Positions 7,929-14,457 of a stretch of DNA of 15,299 nt are shown here, in pieces. Source of the DNA: an uncultured Kineosporia sp. (lineage in GTDB: Bacteria > Actinomycetota > Actinomycetes > Actinomycetales > Kineosporiaceae); NCBI GenBank assembly GCA_937859855.1, contig CALMAR010000497.1:1-15299 (forward strand), written 5' to 3'. How positions within the stretch are numbered: position 1 is the stretch's first letter; each line of letters opens with the position of its first letter. The notes beneath the pieces are model-generated. The model was not told the origin of the DNA. It searched no databases and saw nothing but the letters and a program-made list of their open reading frames with translations. The position numbers and the translations under genes were made by a program.

Positions 7929-8228
7929 ATGAGCACGCCGTATCCGGATCCGCAGACCGAGCCCCTGTCGTCGCCCGAGCCGTCACGCACCGCCGTCCTT
8001 GAACGTGAGCGGGTCGAGCAGCCGGTCGAGCCAGGTGATCATGAGCGTTTCGCCCACTACGTGCGCAAGGAGAAGGTGCTCGAGTCGGCGCTCAGCGGAG
8101 AGCCGGTCAGGGCGCTGTGTGGCAAGGTCTGGGTGCCTGGACGGGACCCGAGCCGGTTCCCGGTCTGCCCAACCTGCAAGGAGATCTACGAGGGATTGCC
8201 CCCGGGCAAGGACAACCCGGGTGACTGA
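7929..8228 (+). CDS. DUF3039 family protein
   Basis: A 99-residue protein recognised as DUF3039, a small family found mainly in actinobacteria with no known function. The first 36 residues are Pro/Glu-rich and probably disordered. The conserved core is DHERFAHYVRKEKV (37-50), then PVRALCGKVWVPGRDP, then FPVCPTCKEIYEG (77-89). Cys64, Cys80 and Cys83, with a histidine such as His43 as a possible fourth ligand, look like a small zinc site; this is inference from spacing. It has its own promoter-like -10 immediately upstream and is followed after 176 bases by the superfamily 2 helicase gene on the same strand. A nucleic-acid-related role is possible but unproven. Confidence 0.88.
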   Translation: MSTPYPDPQTEPLSSPEPSRTAVLERERVEQPVEPGDHERFAHYVRKEKVLESALSGEPVRALCGKVWVPGRDPSRFPVCPTCKEIYEGLPPGKDNPGD

Positions 8229-8356
8229 GCTGCTCTCTGTTCTGCGCTGATCCTGACGTTCCGCCTTGATCGGTGCCTTGAGCGCTCGCATCCCGGCAAC
8301 TCTCACCATGGTCAGGGCAGATCGCGGTAACACACCTTCGAGCCCATCGCCGTCAT

Positions 8357-8395
8357 TGCCGGCCCGGCATGTCGATCATGGAAAGTCACTAAGGT
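8357..8395 (+). promoter_or_regulatory. Upstream region of the helicase gene: palindrome and -10-like element
   Basis: The 176-base gap before the helicase gene holds TGCCGG-C-CCGGCA (8357-8369), a perfect palindrome around one base, and TAAGGT (8390-8395), a TAnnnT-type -10 ending 9 bases before the GTG at 8405. The palindrome would sit about where the -35 region is. The AAGG inside the -10 could instead act as a weak Shine-Dalgarno 10 bases from the GTG. I see nothing else in this gap. Confidence 0.3.
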
Positions 8396-8404
8396 TTCGC
8401 CGTC

Positions 8405-10210
8405 GTGAGTAGTTCTGCTTCAGGTGCCGCGGAGGCCTCCGGGCCAGGTCCGGCCCACGTCAGCAGTTCAGCCGCCTCCCATCTGTCGCCCGCCTTTCCG
8501 GCTCGCGCGCCGTGGGGGACGGCGTCGAAACTGCGTTCCTGGCAGCAGGAAGCGATCGACGTCTATCTGCGTTCCACCCCCCGCGACTTCCTCGCCGTCG
8601 CCACACCCGGCGCCGGCAAGACCACGTTCGCCCTGCGGATCGCCACCGAGCTGCTGGAACGGGGGACCGTTCGCCGGATCACCGTGGTCTGCCCGACCGA
8701 GCACCTCAAGCGGCAATGGGCTGACGCCGCGGCCCGGGTCGGAATCCACCTCGATCCCGGTTTCACCAATGCGCAGGGACAGCACGGCCAGCACTACGAC
8801 GGCGTGGCCATCACCTACGCCCAGGTGGCCAGCAAGCCGCTCCTGCACCGGGCCCGCACCGAGGCCGCCCGGACGCTGGTGATCCTGGACGAGATCCATC
8901 ACGGTGGCGACGCCCTGTCCTGGGGTGACGCCGTGCGCGACGCCTTCGATCCGGCCACCCGGCGACTTGCCCTGACCGGCACGCCATTCCGTTCCGATAC
9001 CAGCCCGATTCCGTTCGTCGGGTACGAGCTGGGGATGGACGGCGTCCGCCGCTCCCGGGCCGATCACTCCTACGGCTACGGCGACGCCCTGCGCGATGGG
9101 GTGGTCCGGCCGGTGTTGTTCCTGGCCTACTCCGGTTCGATGCGATGGCGCTCCAGCGCGGGCGATGAGGTGGCGGCCCGGCTGGGTGAGCCGATGACCA
9201 AGGATCTGATGGCCCAGGCCTGGCGGACCGCCCTCAACCCCACCGGCGAGTGGATACCGGCCGTCCTGACCGCGGCCGACACCCGGTTGTCGCAGGTCCG
9301 CCAAGGTGTGCCGGACGCCGGAGGGCTGGTCATCGCCACGGATCAGGAGAGCGCCCGGGCCTATGCCAAGACGCTGCGGGAGATCACCGGAGAAGCGCCG
9401 GTGGTGGTGCTGTCGGACGACGCCGGGTCGTCTCAGCGGATCGAGGGTTTCGCCGCCAGCCGCCAGCGCTGGATGGTCGCCGTCCGAATGGTGTCCGAGG
9501 GCGTCGACATCCCCCGGCTCGCGGTCGGCGTCTATGCCACGTCGGCCTCGACCCCTCTGTTCTTCGCGCAAGCGGTGGGCCGGTTCGTCCGGGTGCGCCG
9601 CCGCGGCGAGACGGCCTCCATCTTCCTGCCCAGTGTGCCCTCGCTGCTCGACCTGGCTGCCCAGCTGGAGGTGGAGCGCGAGCATGCCCTGGACCGGCCC
9701 GGGCGGGACGATGCCGGCGGCGCACTCGATGAGCGCCTGCTGGCTGCGGCGAACCGCGAGGAGCGGGCCAGTGCCGAGCTGGAGAAGGTGCCCTTCGAGG
9801 CGCTGGATTCGCAGGCCACCTTCGATCGGGTGCTGTTCGACAAGCAGGAGTTCGGTACCGAGGCCGAGGTGGGCAGCGCGGAGGAGCAGGATTTCCTGGG
9901 CATTCCCGGACTGCTCGAGCCTGATCAGGTGACCACTCTGCTGCGCCAGCATCAGGCGGCCCAGCAAGCCAAGGGATCCCGGCGCGGTGCGAACCCGATG
10001 CCGGTCAGCGGGCACCGGCAGATCGGCGCTCTGCGCAAGGAACTGCACAGCCTGGTCGGGGCTTGGGCGCGGCGGACGGGCCAGCCGCATGGGGTGGTGC
10101 ATTCCAGCCTGCGCCAGGTCTGCGGCGGACCTGAGGTCCCGCAGGCCGGTCCAGACCAGTTGCAGAAGCGCATCGATACCCTGCGCACCTGGTTCGTCAA
10201 GGCGAAGTGA
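8405..10210 (+). CDS. Superfamily 2 DEAD/DEAH-type helicase (XPB/ComFA-like)
   Basis: A 601-residue ATP-dependent nucleic-acid translocase or helicase of superfamily 2, expected in the cytoplasm. After a disordered Ser/Ala/Pro-rich N-terminus (1-38) come LRSWQQEAI (43-51, Q-motif-like), Walker A ATPGAGKT (66-73), PTEHLKRQW (97-105), the DEIH box (162-165), and TGTPFRSD (191-198). The second RecA domain has VRMVSEGVDIP and motif VI QAVGRFVRVRRRG starting at residue 389. The arrangement resembles XPB, RecG-like and restriction helicase subunits more than RNA DEAD-box proteins, but the substrate is not known. No nuclease or methylase domain is seen in the C-terminal 180 residues, which look helical and charged. 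The GTG start gives 38 residues of low-complexity leader; a later start is possible. It follows the DUF3039 gene on the same strand. Confidence 0.88.
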   Translation: MSSSASGAAEASGPGPAHVSSSAASHLSPAFPARAPWGTASKLRSWQQEAIDVYLRSTPRDFLAVATPGAGKTTFALRIATELLERGTVRRITVVCPTEHLKRQWADAAARVGIHLDPGFTNAQGQHGQHYDGVAITYAQVASKPLLHRARTEAARTLVILDEIHHGGDALSWGDAVRDAFDPATRRLALTGTPFRSDTSPIPFVGYELGMDGVRRSRADHSYGYGDALRDGVVRPVLFLAYSGSMRWRSSAGDEVAARLGEPMTKDLMAQAWRTALNPTGEWIPAVLTAADTRLSQVRQGVPDAGGLVIATDQESARAYAKTLREITGEAPVVVLSDDAGSSQRIEGFAASRQRWMVAVRMVSEGVDIPRLAVGVYATSASTPLFFAQAVGRFVRVRRRGETASIFLPSVPSLLDLAAQLEVEREHALDRPGRDDAGGALDERLLAAANREERASAELEKVPFEALDSQATFDRVLFDKQEFGTEAEVGSAEEQDFLGIPGLLEPDQVTTLLRQHQAAQQAKGSRRGANPMPVSGHRQIGALRKELHSLVGAWARRTGQPHGVVHSSLRQVCGGPEVPQAGPDQLQKRIDTLRTWFVKAK

Positions 10211-10305
10211 ACGCGTGAGCCGAGTCAGCGGTGTCATTCAAGCTGGCGTTATCCGCCTCCACTGACTGTCCGGCCTGGGCGCAGGCAGACAGCGGGAGCT
10301 GGGCC

Positions 10306-10336
10306 GGGCGCCAGGTCAGATGCGATCAGGGCGCCC
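10306..10336. terminator. Possible bidirectional hairpin between convergent genes
   Basis: GGGCGCC (10306-10312) can pair with GGCGCCC (10330-10336) around a 17-base loop, in the 149-base gap between the convergent helicase and amylase genes. The stem is short, the loop is wide and no T-run follows on either strand, so this is at best a weak terminator. Nothing else is evident in the gap. Confidence 0.25.
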
Positions 10337-10359
10337 GCCCCGGCTCACTGCCCGAAGGG

Positions 10360-11880
10360 TCAGACCCTGGAGGCTCCCGACGTCGCCACCGACGACAGCG
10401 GCGGGAGCGTCACCGTCGCCTGGCCGGTCCCGTCCACGGTCACCGTGGTACCCGAACAGGCTGTGCCGGTGCGCTTTCCGTCGATCACATTGCAGTAGGT
10501 ACCGGCTACGAGTCCGGTCTGCACCGTTATCGTCTTCGGGTCGGTCAGGTTGTTGTTCATCGCGATCCAGCCTCGATTGCCGCGGCTGAACGAGATCACG
10601 TTCTGGCCGTCGTCCCACCAGTTCCGGACCGAGGTGCTGCCCACGTAGTTGTGCCAGCCGACCAGGCCCAGGATGCCCTGGTCACGGTCCACGCAGGCCC
10701 AGGCGGTGCTCGCGCAGTCCGTGTCGGTGATCAAGCCGTTTGCGTCCGCCGGCGGAGAATCGTCCGAGGTGGTCCAGGTGAAGCTGGAGTACACCTGCGG
10801 CGTGCCGTAGCCGTAGGCCAGCAGGAACTCGTTGGCCAGGATGTTGCGGGCGCCGTCCTTGTAGTTCAGCGCGTCCCCGTTGCGCTCGGTGTCGTGGTTC
10901 TGCACGAAGGCCAGCTCGTGGTCGCTGGGCACCAGGCCCGAGTCCTCACCGAAGACCTTGAGCGTGGCGATGCTGCCGATGTGCTGGTCCGGATAGCTCT
11001 TGAACGCATCATGGATCTGCTTGTCGGTGTCCAGGCCCAGCAGGCTGCCCGCGCTCTGGAAAGCCTGCGGAGCCAGGATGCCCGGACCGCCGGGGAACAC
11101 CTCCAGCGCCATGTAGGGCCGGGTGCCATCCGCGGTCCGGTGCAGGCGCTTCTCCAAGGCGATCAGATCGGGCTGCCCGATGTGCTTGGCCGCGTCGACG
11201 CGGAAACCCGAAACTCCGTAGCCGATCAGCTTGTTCAGATAGGCCGCGAGCTTCGCCTGGACCGCATCGGTCTCGGTGCGCAGGTCGGCCAGGCCCACGA
11301 GTTCACACTTACGGACCTGGAGCAGATTGTTGTAGTCCTCGATTCCGCCACTGGCCGAGGGGCAGTCGGTGCCCTTCTGATGGAAGTTGGCATCCGAATA
11401 GTCGGGGTAGCTGAAGTGCGAGTAGCTGACCCCGCCGTAGGAGACGCTGCCCTGCCCGGTCATGTGATTGATCACGGCGTCCACATAGACCTTGACCCCC
11501 GCCTGCCGGCAGGTCTTGACCATCGCCTTGAACTGGTTCTCGTTACCCATCCGACTGGTCAGTTGGTAGTCGACCGGCTGGTACACCTCCCACCACGGAT
11601 GCAGGATCGTGTCCGACCCGTTGCCCAGTTCGGTCCGCTTGACCGAGTCCTGCGGCGGGGCGACCTGGACACCGGCATAACCGTTGGGACCCAGCACATC
11701 AGTGCACTCCCGAGCCACCGATGGCCAGTTCCATTCCCACAGGTTGGCCAGGACGTTCTTGCCGCCCACCCGGGAAGCGGCAGTCGACGAGCCCGCGCTG
11801 ACCAGCGGGATTACGGCCATCGAGGCAACAGCGGCGCCAAGAAGCAGCGCCGTGCGGCGGCGCCCGAAGAGTGATCGCAT
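10360..11880 (-). CDS. Secreted alpha-amylase, glycoside hydrolase family 13
   Basis: A 506-residue extracellular alpha-amylase that cleaves internal alpha-1,4 bonds in starch or glycogen. A signal peptide is clear: MRSLFGRRRT, a hydrophobic core at 11-29, and a likely cut near residue 35 (STAAS). The (beta/alpha)8 motifs are DAVINH (134-139), GFRVDAAKH with nucleophile Asp229, ALEVF with acid/base Glu260, and FVQNHD with Asp330. ANLWEWNWPSVARECT and NCELVGLADL-like sequence (KCELVGLADL, 191-200) match the Streptomyces type, probably subfamily GH13_32. The preprotein has eight cysteines, suiting disulfides in an exported enzyme. A beta-rich C domain ends the protein, and there is no starch-binding module such as CBM20. 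The start at 11880 is set by GGAGG four bases upstream; an extension to 12024 is Arg-rich and not plausible. Expression is probably controlled at the operator-like palindrome about 100 bases upstream. Confidence 0.95.
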   Translation of the reverse strand: MRSLFGRRRTALLLGAAVASMAVIPLVSAGSSTAASRVGGKNVLANLWEWNWPSVARECTDVLGPNGYAGVQVAPPQDSVKRTELGNGSDTILHPWWEVYQPVDYQLTSRMGNENQFKAMVKTCRQAGVKVYVDAVINHMTGQGSVSYGGVSYSHFSYPDYSDANFHQKGTDCPSASGGIEDYNNLLQVRKCELVGLADLRTETDAVQAKLAAYLNKLIGYGVSGFRVDAAKHIGQPDLIALEKRLHRTADGTRPYMALEVFPGGPGILAPQAFQSAGSLLGLDTDKQIHDAFKSYPDQHIGSIATLKVFGEDSGLVPSDHELAFVQNHDTERNGDALNYKDGARNILANEFLLAYGYGTPQVYSSFTWTTSDDSPPADANGLITDTDCASTAWACVDRDQGILGLVGWHNYVGSTSVRNWWDDGQNVISFSRGNRGWIAMNNNLTDPKTITVQTGLVAGTYCNVIDGKRTGTACSGTTVTVDGTGQATVTLPPLSSVATSGASRV

Positions 11881-11884
11881 CCGT

Positions 11885-11889
11885 CCTCC
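11885..11889 (-). promoter_or_regulatory. Shine-Dalgarno of the amylase gene
   Basis: GGAGG on the minus strand, 4 bases before the ATG at 11880. It supports the start that gives an intact signal peptide. Confidence 0.75.
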
Positions 11890-11954
11890 ATGTCGTCGTT
11901 GACACAGCGCGCGCCCGGGGCTCCGGCTGGAGCGGCGGCGTCGCCTCAGGCGTG

Positions 11955-11982
11955 ACGTTAGCCGGATTCGAGGTGATAGCAA
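11955..11982 (-). promoter_or_regulatory. Putative amylase promoter
   Basis: On the minus strand TTGCTA (11982-11977), a 16-bp spacer and TAACGT (11960-11955) resemble -35 and -10 elements. The transcript would have a leader of roughly 65-70 bases before the amylase start. The -35 element overlaps the operator-like palindrome by a few bases, which fits repression by blocking RNA polymerase. Inferred from sequence only. Confidence 0.4.
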
Positions 11983-11990
11983 ACGTTTCG
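11979..11990. promoter_or_regulatory. LacI/MalR-type operator-like palindrome upstream of the amylase
   Basis: GCAAACGTTTCG contains the perfect palindrome AAACGTTT with a central CG, the layout typical of LacI-family operators (sugar repressors such as MalR). A further half-site GTTTCG occurs 15 bases away at 12000-12005. The site overlaps the proposed amylase -35 element and lies in the divergent region, so it could also affect the LLM oxidoreductase gene. No LacI-family gene is in the window. Confidence 0.5.
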
Positions 11991-12077
11991 ACGTATTCGG
12001 TTTCGCCGGGTTCATCCCGATCACGAGAAGCCGAATGCCGTTCTGCGTGAACAGCAGTGATGCGCCAGCATGGCCCG

Positions 12078-12962
12078 ATGACCTCGCCGCGGCTCGGCTT
12101 CACCTTCCCGCCCACGCTGCCCCCCGAACAGCTCAGGCGTGCGGCCCTGGCCGCCGAGGCAGCCGGGCTGGACGAGTTCTGGCTCTGGGAGGACTGCTTC
12201 AAGGAAGCTGGAATTTCATCCGCGGCAGCTGTTCTTGGCTGGACATCGCGAATCCGGGTCGGCATCGGCCTGCTCCCGGTGCCGTTGCGCAACGTCTGCC
12301 TGACCGCGATGGAGATCGCCACCTTGGATCGGCTGTTCCCGGGCCGGTTCCGGCCTGGCATTGGGCATGGCGTGCAGGACTGGATGGGCCAGGCTGGCGT
12401 GCGGGTGGCCTCGCCGATGACCTTGCTGGCCGAATACACCGCCGCCCTGCGCAGGTTGCTGGCCGGCCAGCGGGTCAGTTGCCAGGGCCGCTACGTGCGG
12501 CTTGAGGATGTGGCCCTGGATTGGCCGCCGGAATCAACCCCCGCCCTGTTGATCGGCGGGGCCGGTCCCAAGTCGCTGGAACTCGCGGCTGAACTAGGCG
12601 ACGGCGTCCTGCTCAGCGGTATCCAGACCTACGCGGAGGCCAGCGAGCACGTCGCCGTCGTCCGGCGGCGCCTGCGTGAACTGAGGAGAACTGCTGCTGC
12701 GCCTGACATCACCACAACTCAGCTGGCGGCGACCGGGCCCGGGGCGGAGCAACGGCTGGCTGCTGAAGCCGCGGCCTGGGGCAAGCAGCCGGGTGCTGGT
12801 CTTGGCGTGAGCGGCGGCCCGGAGCAGATCGCTGAATCGGTGCTGGAACTGGGCCGGCGCGGCGTCACCGTGGTGAGCGTCGCACCAGTCCGGGATGAAC
12901 CGGATCTCGAAGATCTGATCGGCGTCCTGGGCCAGACGCGTGCTCTGCTCCAGCGCAGCTGA
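12078..12962 (+). CDS. LLM-class flavin-dependent oxidoreductase (luciferase-like monooxygenase fold)
   Basis: A 294-residue TIM-barrel protein of the bacterial luciferase-like superfamily, which uses FMN or, in many actinobacterial members, coenzyme F420. Visible landmarks are RLGFTFPPTLPPEQL at the N-terminus, AALAAEAAGLDEFWLWEDCF, SRIRVGIGLLPVPLRN, TLDRLFPGRFRPGIGHG, and PALLIGGAGPKSLELAAELGDGVLLS. The length is slightly short for the roughly 300-350 residue family. FMN versus F420 cannot be settled by eye, and the substrate is unknown. The ATG at 12078 is chosen because family homology begins immediately after it; in-frame GTG 12057 and ATG 12060 are alternatives. None has a good Shine-Dalgarno. 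It is divergent from the amylase, and 71 bases separate it from the GlcD-like gene. Confidence 0.87.
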   Translation: MTSPRLGFTFPPTLPPEQLRRAALAAEAAGLDEFWLWEDCFKEAGISSAAAVLGWTSRIRVGIGLLPVPLRNVCLTAMEIATLDRLFPGRFRPGIGHGVQDWMGQAGVRVASPMTLLAEYTAALRRLLAGQRVSCQGRYVRLEDVALDWPPESTPALLIGGAGPKSLELAAELGDGVLLSGIQTYAEASEHVAVVRRRLRELRRTAAAPDITTTQLAATGPGAEQRLAAEAAAWGKQPGAGLGVSGGPEQIAESVLELGRRGVTVVSVAPVRDEPDLEDLIGVLGQTRALLQRS

Positions 12963-13021
12963 CCACGTTCACCGCTGAACACTGAGGACTGCCGGGCCTG
13001 TTCGCGGCGGCAGACGCGACT

Positions 13022-13027
13022 TAGCTT
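13022..13027 (+). promoter_or_regulatory. -10-like element before the GlcD-type gene
   Basis: TAGCTT fits TAnnnT and ends 6 bases before the ATG at 13034, again pointing to a leaderless or nearly leaderless transcript. The GGAG that follows (13028-13031) is only 2 bases from the ATG, too close to act as a normal Shine-Dalgarno. Confidence 0.4.
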
Positions 13028-13033
13028 GGAGCC

Positions 13034-14407
13034 ATGAGTTCCGTGTCCCAGGCGCTGCGCGAGGTGCTGCCGGCTGACGTCGTCCTGGATGACCCTGATC
13101 GGCTGGAGAGCTACCGTCACGACCGGGCCATGTTCTGCCCGGCCGGTCAGCCCGCCGCGGTGGTGCTGGCCCGGGAGACGGCCCACGTGCAGAGGGCGCT
13201 GGAGGTCGCCAGCCGGTTGCGGCTCCCGGTGGTACCGCAGGGGGCTCGCAGTGGCCTGTCCGGCGCGGCCAACGCGATCGAGGGCTGCATCGTCGTGGCC
13301 ACCGACCGGATGAACCGGGTGCTCGAGATCGACCCGGCCAACCGGCTGGTGGTGCCCGAGCCGGGGGTGTTCAACGCCGGCCTGTCCGAAGCGGTGGCCG
13401 CGCACGGCCTGTTCTATCCGCCTGACCCGTCCAGCTGGGAGTTCTGCTCGATCGGTGGCAACCTGGCCACCAATTCCGGCGGCCTGTGCTGTGTCAAGTA
13501 CGGGGTGACCAGCGATTATGTACTCGGGCTGGAGGTCGTGCTGGCGACCGGGCAGATTCTGCGGACCGGCCGCCGGACGGTCAAGGGGGTGGCTGGGTAC
13601 GACCTGAACCGGCTGTTCGTGGGCAGTGAGGGCACGTTGGGGGTGATCACCCAGGCCACCTTGTCACTGCGACCAGAGACCGCCCGCCCGCACACCATGG
13701 CCGCGCTGTTCAGTTCGGCTGCGGACGCCGCCGCGGCCGTGTCGGCCGTCGTGGCCGCCGGGCACGGGCCCAGCCTGCTGGAGATCATGGACCGGACCAG
13801 CGTCCGGGCGGCCGCCGCCTACCTGCGCAGCGATCTGCCCACTGACTGTGCGGCCATGTTGCTGGCCCAGTCGGACGCGGGCGGCCAGGCCGGCCTGGAC
13901 GAGATCGCGGCCATCGCGGCGCACTGCGGCAGTGCTGGTGCCACCGACGTGATCCAGGCGGACGATCCGGCCGAGGGAGAGCTGTTGATGGCGGCCCGGC
14001 GCTGTGTCCTGCTCGCCCTCGACGCCCTGGGCACCACCATGATCGACGACATCTGCGTGCCCCGGAGCCGGCTGGCTGACCTGATCACCGGGGTGGAGAA
14101 GATCGCTGCCGAGGTGGGCCTGACGATCGGGCTGCCTGGCCACGCCGGAGACGGAAACATGCATCCGACCGTGGTTTTCGACGCCGCGGACGCCGATCAG
14201 GCTCGCCGGGCCGAGCAGTCCTTCAGCGACATCATGCGGCTCGGCCTGGAACTCGGCGGCACCATCACCGGCGAGCACGGCGTCGGTCTGCTCAAGCGGG
14301 ACTGGCTGGCCCGCGAGGTCGGGCCGGTGTCGCTGCAAGTGCACCGGGCGATCAAGAACGCCCTCGATCCGCACGGGATCATGAATCCGGGAAAGGTCTT
14401 CACCTGA
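13034..14407 (+). CDS. FAD-linked oxidase, glycolate/D-lactate dehydrogenase GlcD type
   Basis: A 457-residue FAD-binding oxidoreductase of the VAO/PCMH family, expected to oxidise a 2-hydroxy acid such as glycolate or D-lactate to the 2-oxo acid. The FAD-binding loop PQGARSGLSGAA (68-79) and GGNLATNSGG (141-150) define the N-terminal FAD domain. The C-terminal FAD-oxidase domain has GLPGHAGDGNMHP with His370 and His377, typical of the metal and substrate site, GTITGEHGVGLLKRDWL with Glu414-His415, and the ending LDPHGIMNPGKVF. Length and motif order match GlcD and D-lactate dehydrogenases of this class. GlcE and GlcF partners are not visible next to it, so it may work alone or with distant subunits. 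The ATG at 13034 follows a -10-like TAGCTT and is right at the family's usual beginning. Confidence 0.92.
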   Translation: MSSVSQALREVLPADVVLDDPDRLESYRHDRAMFCPAGQPAAVVLARETAHVQRALEVASRLRLPVVPQGARSGLSGAANAIEGCIVVATDRMNRVLEIDPANRLVVPEPGVFNAGLSEAVAAHGLFYPPDPSSWEFCSIGGNLATNSGGLCCVKYGVTSDYVLGLEVVLATGQILRTGRRTVKGVAGYDLNRLFVGSEGTLGVITQATLSLRPETARPHTMAALFSSAADAAAAVSAVVAAGHGPSLLEIMDRTSVRAAAAYLRSDLPTDCAAMLLAQSDAGGQAGLDEIAAIAAHCGSAGATDVIQADDPAEGELLMAARRCVLLALDALGTTMIDDICVPRSRLADLITGVEKIAAEVGLTIGLPGHAGDGNMHPTVVFDAADADQARRAEQSFSDIMRLGLELGGTITGEHGVGLLKRDWLAREVGPVSLQVHRAIKNALDPHGIMNPGKVFT

Positions 14408-14457
14408 TCGCTTGTCCAGGCCGGGTCAGCGCTGTGCCGATCGGGCATGATCAGGGC

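Noticed and set aside
8196..8209. TTGCCC-CC-GGGCAA inverted repeat near the 3' end of the DUF3039 gene
   Set aside because: It lies inside the coding region (codons for the LPPGK tail), the 2-base loop is too tight for a normal hairpin, and no T-run follows, so it is not called a terminator.
7929..10210. Phage-defence system built on the helicase
   Set aside because: No nuclease, methylase, toxin or sensor domain is present beside it, and there are no mobile-element marks. The neighbours look like core chromosomal genes.
8468..10237. Long minus-strand open frame (589 codons) antisense to the helicase
   Set aside because: The plus strand has all superfamily 2 motifs in order. The antisense product is low in complexity and matches no family I recognise.
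10357..10367. GGGTC-A-GACCC palindrome at the amylase stop codon
   Set aside because: Short arms with a one-base centre overlapping the stop codon and last codons. It is too small for a terminator and probably chance.
10231..11874. Long plus-strand open frame (547 codons) antisense to the amylase
   Set aside because: The minus strand carries a full GH13 enzyme with signal peptide, ribosome site and catalytic residues. Long open antisense frames are expected in G+C-rich genes, and this one shows no recognisable motifs.
11881..12024. 48-residue extension of the amylase upstream of 11880
   Set aside because: It is Arg-rich and would bury the signal peptide inside the protein. GGAGG supports the start at 11880.
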